The notes under the pieces are model-generated. The model made no database searches and was not told where the DNA came from. It saw only the letters and a list, made by a program, of their open reading frames with translations. Positions 48,103 to 56,933 of a DNA stretch of 64,000 bases are shown piece after piece; the first letter of the stretch is position 1; each line of letters starts with the position of its first letter. This DNA is from Candidatus Scalindua sp. Its GTDB lineage: Bacteria; Planctomycetota; Brocadiia; Brocadiales; Scalinduaceae. A program made the translations under genes and the position numbers. The DNA lies in NCBI GenBank assembly GCA_031316155.1, contig JALDRB010000006.1, positions 1-64,000 on the forward strand, read 5' to 3'.

Positions 48103-48366
48103 TTAATGTCCTGTTATTAACTTTATGTAATTTTCATGGTTTCCAATCCAGAACCAGTAAAAGATATCACTTTCTTTTAATGATAGTGCCCTATAATTCT
48201 CATCTATCCTAACAGACCAAAGTGTACCTACTTTCTTGAACCTAACTGAAGGGTGCCTTGGGTTTTTCTTCCACAAGAAGTATTTCTTTTTGGCTTGTGT
48301 TTGAATTTCTTTGGGTAGTGCATAAAAGCACTTCCAAAAATCAGGTGTTGTTGAGGAATTCATCAA
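48103..48366 (-). CDS. RelE/ParE-like toxin
   Basis: 87 residues: FWKCFYALPKEIQTQAKKKYFLWKKNPRHPSVRFKKVG, then WSVRIDENYRALSLKESDIFYWFWIGNHENY. The LPxxIQxxAxxxYxxWxxNPxHPSxxFK pattern is a RelE-type subfamily. Its start overlaps the upstream antitoxin gene by 26 bp. Confidence 0.85.
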   Translation of the reverse strand: MMNSSTTPDFWKCFYALPKEIQTQAKKKYFLWKKNPRHPSVRFKKVGTLWSVRIDENYRALSLKESDIFYWFWIGNHENYIKLITGH

Positions 48367-48577
48367 GCGGCTTTACCTTATTATCAGAAATGTCTTTTCG
48401 TGCCCGATCTATGACGGGTTGGAGACGTCCACCTTCCTGCGAATCAGCCTTGATTTCTAAATCCCATTCATCCATCTGAGACAGTTCATAATCAGAAAGC
48501 CATTTAAGGAATTCTTCAAATTCTCTTTTCTCTAGGGATTTAATATCCTCTGTAAGTTTTGTGAGCTTATTATTCAT
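48341..48577 (-). CDS. Antitoxin partner of RelE-like toxin
   Basis: 78 residues, acidic: LTEDIKSLEKREFEEFLKWLSDYELSQMDEWDLEIKADSQEGGRLQPVIDRARKD, ending VKPLDEFLNN. I do not know the family name; the position and size fit an antitoxin, and the LDEFLN tail is common in such proteins. The 48578-48874 gap after it holds no gene. Confidence 0.7.
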   Translation of the reverse strand: MNNKLTKLTEDIKSLEKREFEEFLKWLSDYELSQMDEWDLEIKADSQEGGRLQPVIDRARKDISDNKVKPLDEFLNNT

Positions 48578-48874
48578 TGTATTAAAATGCTAGCATCTAC
48601 TAACAGATTTGACAAGCTTTAATTGCTATATCAGTTTTTTAAGAATTACTTTTTTTCTTCAAGCTCATTGCCACAAACACAAACTGGACACTTTTCAAAA
48701 GGCATCATTATACTATCCTCTCTTTCCAATTGATCCAATGCTTTGCGTCATACACGTTTCGGGTTTTACTTTCGACAGAGGATTTATAAAAAAATATCCC
48801 ATCTTAAATTTTAAAGGTTTTTATTCTTAATTGCTACATTGTGATGGAAGGCTAAAGCCTTCTGCTACAGTTAG

Positions 48875-49555
48875 CTATTTGCGCTTCTCCAGTTTTTCCT
48901 CAGCTTCCGATTTCCTCAGGTATAAGGGTTCGAGTGTTTCTGTTTCGCAGCGCTCTCCCTCTTCATATCTTTTCAGGCCCAGTTTGGCAACGTTCAAGGC
49001 GCTGACAATGCCTAACACATCGGGTGAAAGCGTTAGGTTCTTTTGTAAGAAAATCTCTCTATACGGTATGGCACCATCGCCGAAAAGGAAAGTATTATCC
49101 GGCAGGATTTCCAGAAGATCTTTTGGAGAAATAAATAAAAAATCTGTGGTCCGTTTTTTCTCATTATCAGCCCTTACATAAATGCAGGCATAAACACTCT
49201 TTCTCTTCGCATCCATTACAGGGCAGAGTGTGTTCACGTTATTTTCTACATTTTCTGCCAGAACATCTAAGGTAGGAACAGCTATTACCGGTTTTTTCAG
49301 CGAGTATGCGAGAGTTTTTGCACAGGTGACACCTACTCTGAGACCTGTATAAGAGCCGGGACCTATGCTGACGGCAATAAGGTCGATATCATTAAGTTTC
49401 CATGTTATTTCGTCAAAGAGAGACTTCAGGGAAGACACAATTCCCTTACCGTGATCTGATGCCTTTCCAAATGTCTTCTGAGCAATAAATGTGTCACTAT
49501 CACAGACACATACACTTCCGATTGAGCCGGATGTTTCTATACCTATTACTTTCAT
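48875..49555 (-). CDS. tsaB: tRNA t6A threonylcarbamoyl protein TsaB
   Basis: 226 residues, complete. VIGIETSGSIGSVCV at the N-terminus, DLIAVSIGPGSYTGLRVGVTCAKTLAYSL in the middle, and AVPTLDVLAEN after it are the ASKHA fold of TsaB, which partners TsaD in making t6A on ANN-reading tRNAs. Essential in most bacteria. C-terminal segments of this gene occur again at 47664-48090 and 16736-16802. Confidence 0.95.
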   Translation of the reverse strand: MKVIGIETSGSIGSVCVCDSDTFIAQKTFGKASDHGKGIVSSLKSLFDEITWKLNDIDLIAVSIGPGSYTGLRVGVTCAKTLAYSLKKPVIAVPTLDVLAENVENNVNTLCPVMDAKRKSVYACIYVRADNEKKRTTDFLFISPKDLLEILPDNTFLFGDGAIPYREIFLQKNLTLSPDVLGIVSALNVAKLGLKRYEEGERCETETLEPLYLRKSEAEEKLEKRK

Positions 49556-50044
49556 AGGTTATAATTCCTCTGTTTATGGGTTGACGGCATTTTGTTTTCT
49601 AAAGGTGACATCACCTTTAACCATTATTTTATAAAAAAGGGGTATCATAAGTCAAAGTCATTATTAGGCAGACTCATTTCTCCAGGAAACATATTACTTT
49701 TTCACAAAATATATTTGTTCTGTTATGGAATCCGAATGTGGTAAAATAATTTTTTGCCTGCCCGGTTTAGGCGTAACTAATATTTCATGTTTTAAGTGCG
49801 TTAGCACGTACTCAAAATGGCGTGAAACAACGACATGGATGTCGTTATAGCAATTTTGAAAGAGTTGCACAGGATGTGCTAACTCGTTATTATAATACCA
49901 TGCGGTATTTTTCTTAAATGCTGTTTTGCCGGAGAGAATCAATGCCGGCTAAATGTCCCGCCCGTAGAGAACGGTTCATCTGGACATTTGCTTTTATAGA
50001 GTTGGTAGCCAGTAGAGAAATTGGAGAAGAAGAGGTTTTCCTGC
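49556..50044. other. Intergenic region with R3 repeat
   Basis: About 490 bases between divergent genes. The R3 element occupies 49785-49895. A GAGAAGAAGAGG ribosome binding site for the MBL gene is at its end. No other gene. Confidence 0.5.
49785..49895 (+). repeat. Dispersed nested-hairpin repeat, family R3, copy
   Basis: GTGCGTTAGCACG and AACGACATGGATGTCGTT hairpins followed by ATAGCAATTTTGAAAGAG. Same order as copies at 18736 and 62470; the stems vary with compensating changes (ACGACACGGGTGTCGT in the last). Confidence 0.85.
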
Positions 50045-50887
50045 ATGAAGATTGGAAAGTATGAAGTGCATCAAATAGAAACCGGTATATTTGGCCTGGA
50101 TGGAGGAGCAATGTTTGGTATCGTACCAAGGACATTGTGGAGCAAACTGAATACTCCGGATGATGAAAACAGGATAGATATGGCACTGAGAGCATTGCTG
50201 ATTACGGGAGGCAAACGCAATATTCTTGTTGATACCGGTATTGGTAATAAGTTTCCTGAAAAACAGAAAAAAATCTATAAAATTGACCAGGTTACGTATA
50301 ACTTGAATTCATCCTTAAAAAAATTCAATCTGGAGACGAAAGACATAACCGACGTAATATTAACACATCTCCATTTCGATCATGCTGGCGGAGCGACGGG
50401 TTTTGAGCGTGGTGAACATTATCTCACATTTCCAAATGCAACATATTATGTACAAAAAACGAATTATGAGTGGGCGATACATCCAAGTGACAAAGATCGG
50501 GGAAGTTATCTGAGGGGAGATTTTGTTCCCATAGCAGAAAAAGGCAAGTTGCAACTGATAGAAGGTAGGGCAGAGATTTTTCCCCAAATCGAGGTTTTTA
50601 TCTCGAATGGTCATACAGTAGGCCAGCAACTGGTAAAATTATCAGATGGGAAACAGACGCTTGTTTATTGTGCAGATTTAATTCCGATGGCATCTCATGT
50701 TAAAATACCTTATATAACGGGCTTTGATATTTATCCATTACAAATTATAGAGGAAAAAAAGGAACTGCTATCGATGGCCAGCAGTAATGGTTGGACGCTG
50801 TTTTTAGGCCACGATGTAATGTCGGAAGCCGTTACAGTAGAAAAGAGTGAAATGGGATTTGCGGTAAAGGAAAAGATTTTTTTATAA
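50045..50887 (+). CDS. MBL-fold metallo-hydrolase
   Basis: About 280 residues from ATG 50045. Metal motif THLHFDHAGG, then NGHTVGQQLVKL and VYCADLIPMASH and FLGHDVM supply the remaining His/Asp ligands. Cytoplasmic (no signal peptide); substrate not predictable, perhaps a lactone, thioester or phosphodiester. An SDR gene follows by 22 bp, so the two probably form an operon. Confidence 0.88.
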   Translation: MKIGKYEVHQIETGIFGLDGGAMFGIVPRTLWSKLNTPDDENRIDMALRALLITGGKRNILVDTGIGNKFPEKQKKIYKIDQVTYNLNSSLKKFNLETKDITDVILTHLHFDHAGGATGFERGEHYLTFPNATYYVQKTNYEWAIHPSDKDRGSYLRGDFVPIAEKGKLQLIEGRAEIFPQIEVFISNGHTVGQQLVKLSDGKQTLVYCADLIPMASHVKIPYITGFDIYPLQIIEEKKELLSMASSNGWTLFLGHDVMSEAVTVEKSEMGFAVKEKIFL

Positions 50888-50909
50888 ATATTCATCGGGG
50901 TAAATTTCT

Positions 50910-51659
50910 ATGAAACTGGCAGGTAAGGTTGCTCTGGTAACCGGAGCAAGCAGTGACAAGGGTGCTGCAATGTCTGAGCTCCTGGCATCTGAGGGTGTAT
51001 GCGTAGCCATTAACTACTTGAAAAGGAAGGAAAAGGCGGAAGCGATTGTAGACAAGATCAAACAAAATGGCGGGAGGGCAATGATGTGGCAGGCAGATGT
51101 AACCAGTAAAGAGAGCGTCAACGACATGGTTGAAGCAACCCGTAAACAATTTGGAACTGTAGACATTCTTGTAAATAATGTACATGGTAAAATAAGCAGA
51201 AAATCCTTTGAAGAAACTGTTTGGGATGAATACATGGAAAATTTATACGGTACAATAAAGGGGTCATTCAATTGTTGCCATGCCGTTTTCGAAGAGATGA
51301 AAAATAAAAAATGGGGAAGAGTTATTAACATAATGGATAACATCGTGAATGATCCCGTGCCAAAATACAGTAATTACATTACTGCTCAATCTGCCTTGAT
51401 TGGTTTTACCCGGAGTCTTGCAGTTGATTTGGGAGTCTATGGAATAACGGTTAACCTGATTAATACGGGCTTCACCTTAACAGAGAAAACACCCCACGCG
51501 CCTCCTCATGTTCAAGAAGCAATAGCTCGGCAAACACCTTTAAAACGACTTGCATTACCAATAGATATTGCGAAAGCCTTACTTTTCTATGCCTCAGACT
51601 GGTCTGATTTTGTAACAGGTAACTGCTTGATAGTGGATGGTGGTAAGGCAATGCGTTGA
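50910..51659 (+). CDS. Short-chain dehydrogenase/reductase with altered active site
   Basis: 249 residues, FabG-like fold. LAGKVALVTGASSDKGAAM replaces the usual TGxxxGIG with TGASSDKG; NNVHG replaces NNAG; the catalytic Ser region is INIMDN, with no Ser; and the Tyr is followed by ITAQ instead of xxxK (YITAQSALIGFTRSLA). So Ser and Lys of the usual tetrad are missing. C-terminal VTGNCLIVDGGKAM is standard. It may be a non-catalytic or unusual SDR (such enzymes include some enoyl-type reductases). Adjacent to an MBL hydrolase. Confidence 0.8.
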   Translation: MKLAGKVALVTGASSDKGAAMSELLASEGVCVAINYLKRKEKAEAIVDKIKQNGGRAMMWQADVTSKESVNDMVEATRKQFGTVDILVNNVHGKISRKSFEETVWDEYMENLYGTIKGSFNCCHAVFEEMKNKKWGRVINIMDNIVNDPVPKYSNYITAQSALIGFTRSLAVDLGVYGITVNLINTGFTLTEKTPHAPPHVQEAIARQTPLKRLALPIDIAKALLFYASDWSDFVTGNCLIVDGGKAMR

Positions 51660-51898
51660 TGGTATCTCTTTGCCGGGAAATCAAGGCACCGGTAGAATAG
51701 GCAATCACTCTTTTAACTTGATTTTTCAGATTCCATGAGTTATTCTTAGTCCCGTTATACCTATACATGGTACCGTATCTGTTGTCAGTTTATCGGTAAG
51801 CAATCATTTCAATAGTTTTTATTCTTAAATAAGATTTCGTTCTTCTCTGTTACTGTTATTTGAATATTTCCAGGTATCATCTTTTTGAAAGAATACTC

Positions 51899-53611
51899 AT
51901 GAAAAAGAAACGATTTTCAATTTTAGTCTTAATGTTGCTCATTTCATTTTTAACGGGTTGTTTTCAGTTTGGGCCAGTGGATGTAATTGATACGAAAAAC
52001 CTGTTTCAAAAAAGTAGTCTAGAGAAAGACTTTTTCATGGGAAAGTATTCCTTAAAAGTTGATAATTTCTTTATTATTCTGGATTCATCATCTTCAATGG
52101 GTATGGTTTACGAAGGTAAGGTGATTCAGGGTTATTCCAAGTTGCGTGTTGCTAAAGATTTTGTAAGAAGGATAAATAATATAATACCTGAAATGCAGAT
52201 TAAGGGTGCCATTCAAATGTTTGGCGATGGAATTTCTAATCAGACAGAAACCGTATATGGACCGGTTATCCATTCCCGGAAAGATTTGGAACAAAGTTTA
52301 AACAGTATAAATCCATCTGCTGAGGGTAATAGCCCTGCCGGGATAGCTATTGATGCTACGTGTAAGCTGTTAAGTACGGTGAAAGGCAGGAATGCTATTA
52401 TCTTCATAAGCGATGGTGAAAGGCTGGAAAATAATCCGCTGATGAAGGTGCAGGCGCTAAAAGAAAAGTATGGGAAAACGACTTGTTTTTATACTGTGTG
52501 GGTAGGAAACAAACCTCAAGGTGAAACGACCATGAAGAAACTTGCCGGTGAAATGGAGTGTGGTTTCTTTTCGGTTATTGATGAGATTTGGTTAAAGAAA
52601 GATATGGAAAATTTTGTAAAAAGAGTTTTTCTGACGACAACTAAAGCCACTGCGATGGACAGTGACGGAGATGGAGTTAACGATGATGTAGATGAGTGTC
52701 CCGATACACCAATCGGAGAAGAGGTAGATGCGAAAGGGTGCCCTGAAGTTCGCAAAGTGCTTCGTATTGATAGCGATGGAGACGGAGTTTATGATGATGT
52801 AGACCGCTGTCCTGATACCCCCAAAGGTTTAATTGTAGATGAAAAAGGGTGCCCTGAAGTTCGCAAAATACTTCGTGCTGACAGTGACGGGGATGGAGTT
52901 AACGATGATATAGATGAGTGTCCTGATACACCAATCGGAGAAAAGGTAGATGCGAAAGGGTGTCCTGAAGTGCGCAAAGTGCTTCGCATTGATAGCGATG
53001 GAGACGGGGTTTATGATGACGTAGATTGGTGTCCCGATACCCCTAAAGGAGTTGCCGTGGACGGAAAGGGATGTCCTAAAGTTCGCCAGATAGACAGTGA
53101 TGGGGATGGAGTTAACGATGATATAGATGAGTGTCCCGATACACCAATCGGAGAAAAGGTAGATGCGAAAGGGTGTCCTGAAGTTCGTAAGATAGATAGT
53201 GATGAAGATGGTGTTTATGATGATCGTGATGAATGTCCTGGTACACCGAAAGGCGCTATCGTTGATTTCAGAGGTTGTTGGGTTATCAAAGGGGTAAAAT
53301 TTGATTATAAAAAATGGGATATTTTACCTCAGTTTAATACAAATCTGGATAATGCCGTGAATGTTTTAAAAAAGAACCCGATGCTGGAAATAAGAATTGA
53401 GGGACATACAGACAATATTGGGTCAATGGAATATAATTTAGAGCTTTCTCAGAAAAGGGCAGAAGCAATTAAAGAGTATCTGGTAGGAAATGGTATTAAT
53501 GAATCAAGAATAACTACAATTGGAATTGGGTTCTCGCAGCCAATTGCAACGAATGAAACACCGGAAGGGCGTGCACTAAACCGGAGAGCTGAATTAATAC
53601 CCCTGGAATAG
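51899..53611 (+). CDS. Lipoprotein with vWA, thrombospondin type 3 repeats and OmpA domain
   Basis: About 570 residues from ATG 51899. KKKRFSILVLMLLISFLTGC is a lipoprotein signal with lipobox LTGC. The vWA domain starts with IILDSSSSMG, a MIDAS DxSxS (about residue 60). From about 253 to 450 six Ca2+-binding repeats of the DSDGDGVNDD.DECPDTP type follow, alternating VNDD and VYDD forms. The C-terminal OmpA domain (VKFDYKKWDILP, then IEGHTDNIGSMEYNLELSQKRAEAIKEYL) binds peptidoglycan. A cell-envelope protein anchored to the outer membrane. Confidence 0.92.
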   Translation: MKKKRFSILVLMLLISFLTGCFQFGPVDVIDTKNLFQKSSLEKDFFMGKYSLKVDNFFIILDSSSSMGMVYEGKVIQGYSKLRVAKDFVRRINNIIPEMQIKGAIQMFGDGISNQTETVYGPVIHSRKDLEQSLNSINPSAEGNSPAGIAIDATCKLLSTVKGRNAIIFISDGERLENNPLMKVQALKEKYGKTTCFYTVWVGNKPQGETTMKKLAGEMECGFFSVIDEIWLKKDMENFVKRVFLTTTKATAMDSDGDGVNDDVDECPDTPIGEEVDAKGCPEVRKVLRIDSDGDGVYDDVDRCPDTPKGLIVDEKGCPEVRKILRADSDGDGVNDDIDECPDTPIGEKVDAKGCPEVRKVLRIDSDGDGVYDDVDWCPDTPKGVAVDGKGCPKVRQIDSDGDGVNDDIDECPDTPIGEKVDAKGCPEVRKIDSDEDGVYDDRDECPGTPKGAIVDFRGCWVIKGVKFDYKKWDILPQFNTNLDNAVNVLKKNPMLEIRIEGHTDNIGSMEYNLELSQKRAEAIKEYLVGNGINESRITTIGIGFSQPIATNETPEGRALNRRAELIPLE

Positions 53612-53727
53612 AACAGCCTTCTCAGTTGTTCATCTGTTTTTGCCCGGAATGAAACGGCATAGTGAACTTGTAGCATCTTTACTCACTGAACTGCTGAATT
53701 TATTCAGTAAAAAATTAAAGAAGCTAT

Positions 53728-55623
53728 ATGGATAAAAGCAAAACTCTTGTTCTGCTCGTTGAAGACAGGGAAGACCACGTAGATTCGATCCGGCGTGTCT
53801 TTGAATCAGAGGTTGGCCAGATACATTTGGAAGTTGCACGTAACCTTGCGGATGCACAAACCAGCCTGAAAAAAATTACCCCCCACCTTGTGATTTCCAA
53901 TTACGCCTTGCCGGATGGTAAAGGTACAGATCTCTTGCCTGCAAAAAAAGAAAGAATTACATTTCCATTATTGGTTTTGGCCGACGGGGGAGATGAGCGG
54001 ATTGCGGTTGAAGTTATGAAGAGGGGAGCCATGGATTACCGGGTAAAATCAGAGCGGACATTAACCGAGATACCTCTCATCTGTGAGCAAATTCTTCATG
54101 AGTGGAGCTCTATTCTTGAAGATAAGCAGAAACAAGAGCAAATTCTTAAATTGGCCGGCGTGGTCCAGCAAAGCCCTTATGCTATTTTGATAACGGACAA
54201 AAAGGGAAACATAGAATACGTTAACGCTAAGTTCATTCAGCTGACCGGTTACACGTTGGAAGATTCTGTCGGCAAGAATCCACGTTTTTTGAACTCAGGT
54301 AAAATAGTTCCGGTTGTATACAAAAATTTGTGGGAGACCATCAAGTCTGGCAGAGAATGGCAGGGAGGATTTTGTAATAAGAAAAAGAACGGAACACTCT
54401 ACTGGGAGTCTGCATCAATCTCTCCTATCAAAAACTTTGAAGGAGCTATTACCCATTTTGTTGCCTTTAAAAAAGATATAACCGAGCAGAAGAGACGAAA
54501 AGAAAAACTTTTACAGTCAGAAAAGTTAAAGTCTCTCGGGATAATGATATCCGGTATAGCTCATGAGTTTAATAATATCCTGGCAATAATAAAGGGGTAT
54601 GCTCAATTTCTTGATATGCACCATGGAAACGAAGCAGAGTTCAAGGAAGGTCTTCGTATGATTAGTAAAGCGAGTGACGATGGAGCCTCTATTGTTCGAA
54701 GAATGAAGGATTTTTTGACTGCAGATGGTGGCACATTATGGTTTGAATCGGTAGATATAAATGAGTTAATAAAACATACAATTGACTATTTAATGCCAAA
54801 ATGGAAGGTGATGTCCAGGGTTAGGGGAACGGGTTATCACATAGACACGAATGGGCTTCAGGATGTGCCAGCCGTAAAGGGCTCACCTTCTGAGCTGAGA
54901 GAGGTATTGGTAAACATCATAAATAATGCTCTTGAAGCTATGGAGGATGGTGGAACACTCTCTTTTCGAACTTGGAGTAAAGGAGGCTCAGTATTTGTGG
55001 AGATCTCTGATACCGGTAAGGGTATGTCGGAAGAGGTGCAGAAGAGAATGTTTGATCCCTTTTTTACTACAAGGATGCCTGAAGGTACAGGATTGGGTAT
55101 GAGCGCCGTGTATGGTATTATTAAAAGGCACCATGGTGAAATAAGCGTAGAAAGTGAGTTGGGAAGAGGAACTAGCATTACTCTGGAAATGAGAGCTACC
55201 AAAAAAGCAAGAAATTCAATCATTAGTCCCAGGAAAAACCAGGAGATAAATGTTCGAAATCTCCGGATCCTGGTACTGGAAAAGGAGAAGGAAATATGTG
55301 GTGTTTTGGATAGATTTTTCTCTAAAAAGGGACACAACGTGAAGTACGTTAATTCTTATACCGAAGCCATCAAACTTCTTTCAACAGAAAACTTTGACTT
55401 GTTACTCTTTGGTTCAGCTAATCAAGAGGTTGGGGAAGCAGACATAATTAAGGTGCTTGAATCTCTGGTTTCAAAACCGAAAATCGGTGTTATAACTGGT
55501 TGGGGAGAGAATATTGAGCTTTTGAAGAGCGAAAACGTAAGAGCAGATTTTGTTATAAGAAAACCTTTTGATTTTTCAGAGTTATCAATAACAATAAATA
55601 TTTTATTTAGTGATTGTCTATAA
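53728..55623 (+). CDS. Hybrid histidine kinase with degenerate receiver domains
   Basis: 631 residues. Order: receiver-like domain (5-120), PAS (about 140-250, with YVNAKFIQLTGY), HisKA with H-box GIAHEFNNILAIIKGYAQF (His279), HATPase (NNALEAMEDGG, DTGKGMSEEVQKRMFDPFFTT, GTGLGMSAVYGI), and a second receiver-like domain (505-625). Both receivers lack the phosphorylatable Asp: LVISNYALPDGKG in the first, LLLFGSAN in the second. No membrane segment, so it is cytoplasmic. No response regulator is adjacent. The signal is unknown. Confidence 0.92.
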   Translation: MDKSKTLVLLVEDREDHVDSIRRVFESEVGQIHLEVARNLADAQTSLKKITPHLVISNYALPDGKGTDLLPAKKERITFPLLVLADGGDERIAVEVMKRGAMDYRVKSERTLTEIPLICEQILHEWSSILEDKQKQEQILKLAGVVQQSPYAILITDKKGNIEYVNAKFIQLTGYTLEDSVGKNPRFLNSGKIVPVVYKNLWETIKSGREWQGGFCNKKKNGTLYWESASISPIKNFEGAITHFVAFKKDITEQKRRKEKLLQSEKLKSLGIMISGIAHEFNNILAIIKGYAQFLDMHHGNEAEFKEGLRMISKASDDGASIVRRMKDFLTADGGTLWFESVDINELIKHTIDYLMPKWKVMSRVRGTGYHIDTNGLQDVPAVKGSPSELREVLVNIINNALEAMEDGGTLSFRTWSKGGSVFVEISDTGKGMSEEVQKRMFDPFFTTRMPEGTGLGMSAVYGIIKRHHGEISVESELGRGTSITLEMRATKKARNSIISPRKNQEINVRNLRILVLEKEKEICGVLDRFFSKKGHNVKYVNSYTEAIKLLSTENFDLLLFGSANQEVGEADIIKVLESLVSKPKIGVITGWGENIELLKSENVRADFVIRKPFDFSELSITINILFSDCL

Positions 55624-56110
55624 GCTGACAAGTGTGCTTTTTTTTTTGCCTTTCAGAGGAGGCTGATAAGACAGACTGATAATAGACTTGACATATCATG
55701 AAACTTGAGATAACATTGCTCCTTACTACCGGGAAGAGCAATTAGGTACAAATGTGAAAAAACGTTACCTATGTGGCAGAAAACTCGAAAGTTGATTTCT
55801 GACAGAAAAACCTAAAATCATGTTGGTTTTAGGATAGAACAGGACAGATAAAAAAATCAGCTTTTATCTGGCGAATTGTTTACATCGCCTTTTTTTTTGA
55901 TTCTTATATCGTTTTTGAATGAAATTTTTCTCGACCCAGGAGTTTTTAACTCAAGTTTGTTACACGTTTTCTGCCATATCCATAAGTTTTTTCTCTTCAT
56001 TTCTCAAAACGAGGTCTGTTGTTACAGAATAAAAATAGAGGTAAGAGAACTCTTTGTCTTCATTTCCTTATAAGAAACATAACGGTTCCTGAGTTGAGGT
56101 GAAACATTGT
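55624..56110. other. Intergenic region, no gene recognised
   Basis: About 490 bases. A short AAGC...GCTT stem with a long T-run follows the kinase stop at once (55638-55650) and may terminate it. The rest has A+T-rich sequence and short open frames without family or ribosome binding site. Confidence 0.45.
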
Positions 56111-56308
56111 TGACGGCAAAAAGGCACTTTCAGCATTATATTTAAGTATGCGAGAAAGCCCTTTTTGCCGTCATGTAGCGAGGGGGAAAGGAGAAGCCCT
56201 CGCTGGGATGAGTACGGTACACCCGATTACGCTGTGGCGGCACACGGGAGGGCGAGGCTCGAAGTAACGGAGATGAAGGCTCCGGCCACATTTACCCCCG
56301 TACTCATC
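56111..56308 (+). ncRNA. Candidate structured RNA or palindromic element, about 200 nt
   Basis: A chain of hairpins: TGACGGCAAAAAGG with CCTTTTTGCCGTCA, extended by CTTTC/GAAAG (56111-56173); AGCGAGGG with CCCTCGCT (56177-56204); GATGAGTACGG with CCGTACTCATC, 11 bp (56207-56308), which encloses TGTGGC/GCCACA and CGGAG/CTCCG. The last part is far richer in G+C than the flanks. It matches no riboswitch, tmRNA, SRP or RNase P that I know. It may be a stable RNA or a mobile palindromic element. Confidence 0.5.
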
Positions 56309-56384
56309 AATTGATAACTATACCATTGAATGAAAAGTTACTACAGCTTTCATAGTAATTCCTTTCGTATTTTTCACGGTTATT

Positions 56385-56573
56385 CTATGTATGCTTGTCC
56401 CGAAATCTTACTACTTCACTTTTAAGTGCCTTGCTTAAGATCATAAGGGCTATCTCACTGTCTGATCTGCGGCGGTAATAAGGTGAGTCCTTGAGCCCCT
56501 TTAATTCCTGAATCATTTCTTTGATATTGCCATCTCTTTTTTCATTATAATATATCTGCAAACATTTACTCAT
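56385..56573 (-). CDS. Small hypothetical protein
   Basis: 62 residues from ATG 56573, chosen over an upstream TTG because AAAGG lies five bases before it. Charged and helical: KEMIQELKGLKDSPYYRRRSDSEIALMILSKALKSEVVRF. No family recognised; the size and Arg/Ser content are consistent with a small DNA-binding or antitoxin-type protein. No partner gene seen. Confidence 0.45.
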   Translation of the reverse strand: MSKCLQIYYNEKRDGNIKEMIQELKGLKDSPYYRRRSDSEIALMILSKALKSEVVRFRDKHT

Positions 56574-56933
56574 GTTTAACCTTTCGCAAATTCTATTCAA
56601 TTTAAATCAAATCACCTTAACTTCATTTGCCTTATAACAGTAAATATACTGTATGTCAAGAAAAAAATACAATATTTTGTATATTTTTTTACTTGTCTCA
56701 CTACATATAGCAAAATGTGATTATTATGTATTTTGTGGAGGATAATTAAAAATACCTATTCATTTATGAGAGGTCTTTTTAAAGCAGTAAACCCTGTTGA
56801 GCTAAAATCAAACAGCTTTATCCTTAAGCTATTTTTATACCTAAAGGGTGTGTTTTGTTTGCAATTGTCTGCTAACAAAAAGGGGATTATTGATGCACAG
56901 CAGATGGTATATTTCTGATTCTATTCATCTGGT

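Noticed and set aside
49694-49942. 82-codon minus-strand frame
   Set aside because: It crosses an R3 repeat and has no family or start signal.
52516-52989. Repeated reverse-strand frames with RTSGHPFAST
   Set aside because: Antisense of the TSP3 repeat array, which explains their periodicity.
55876-56073. 65-codon plus-strand frame rich in Phe and Leu
   Set aside because: A+T-rich, no ribosome binding site, no family, no conserved neighbours.
56111-56308. Group II intron or retron
   Set aside because: No reverse transcriptase gene in or near it and no recognised domain V-like motif.
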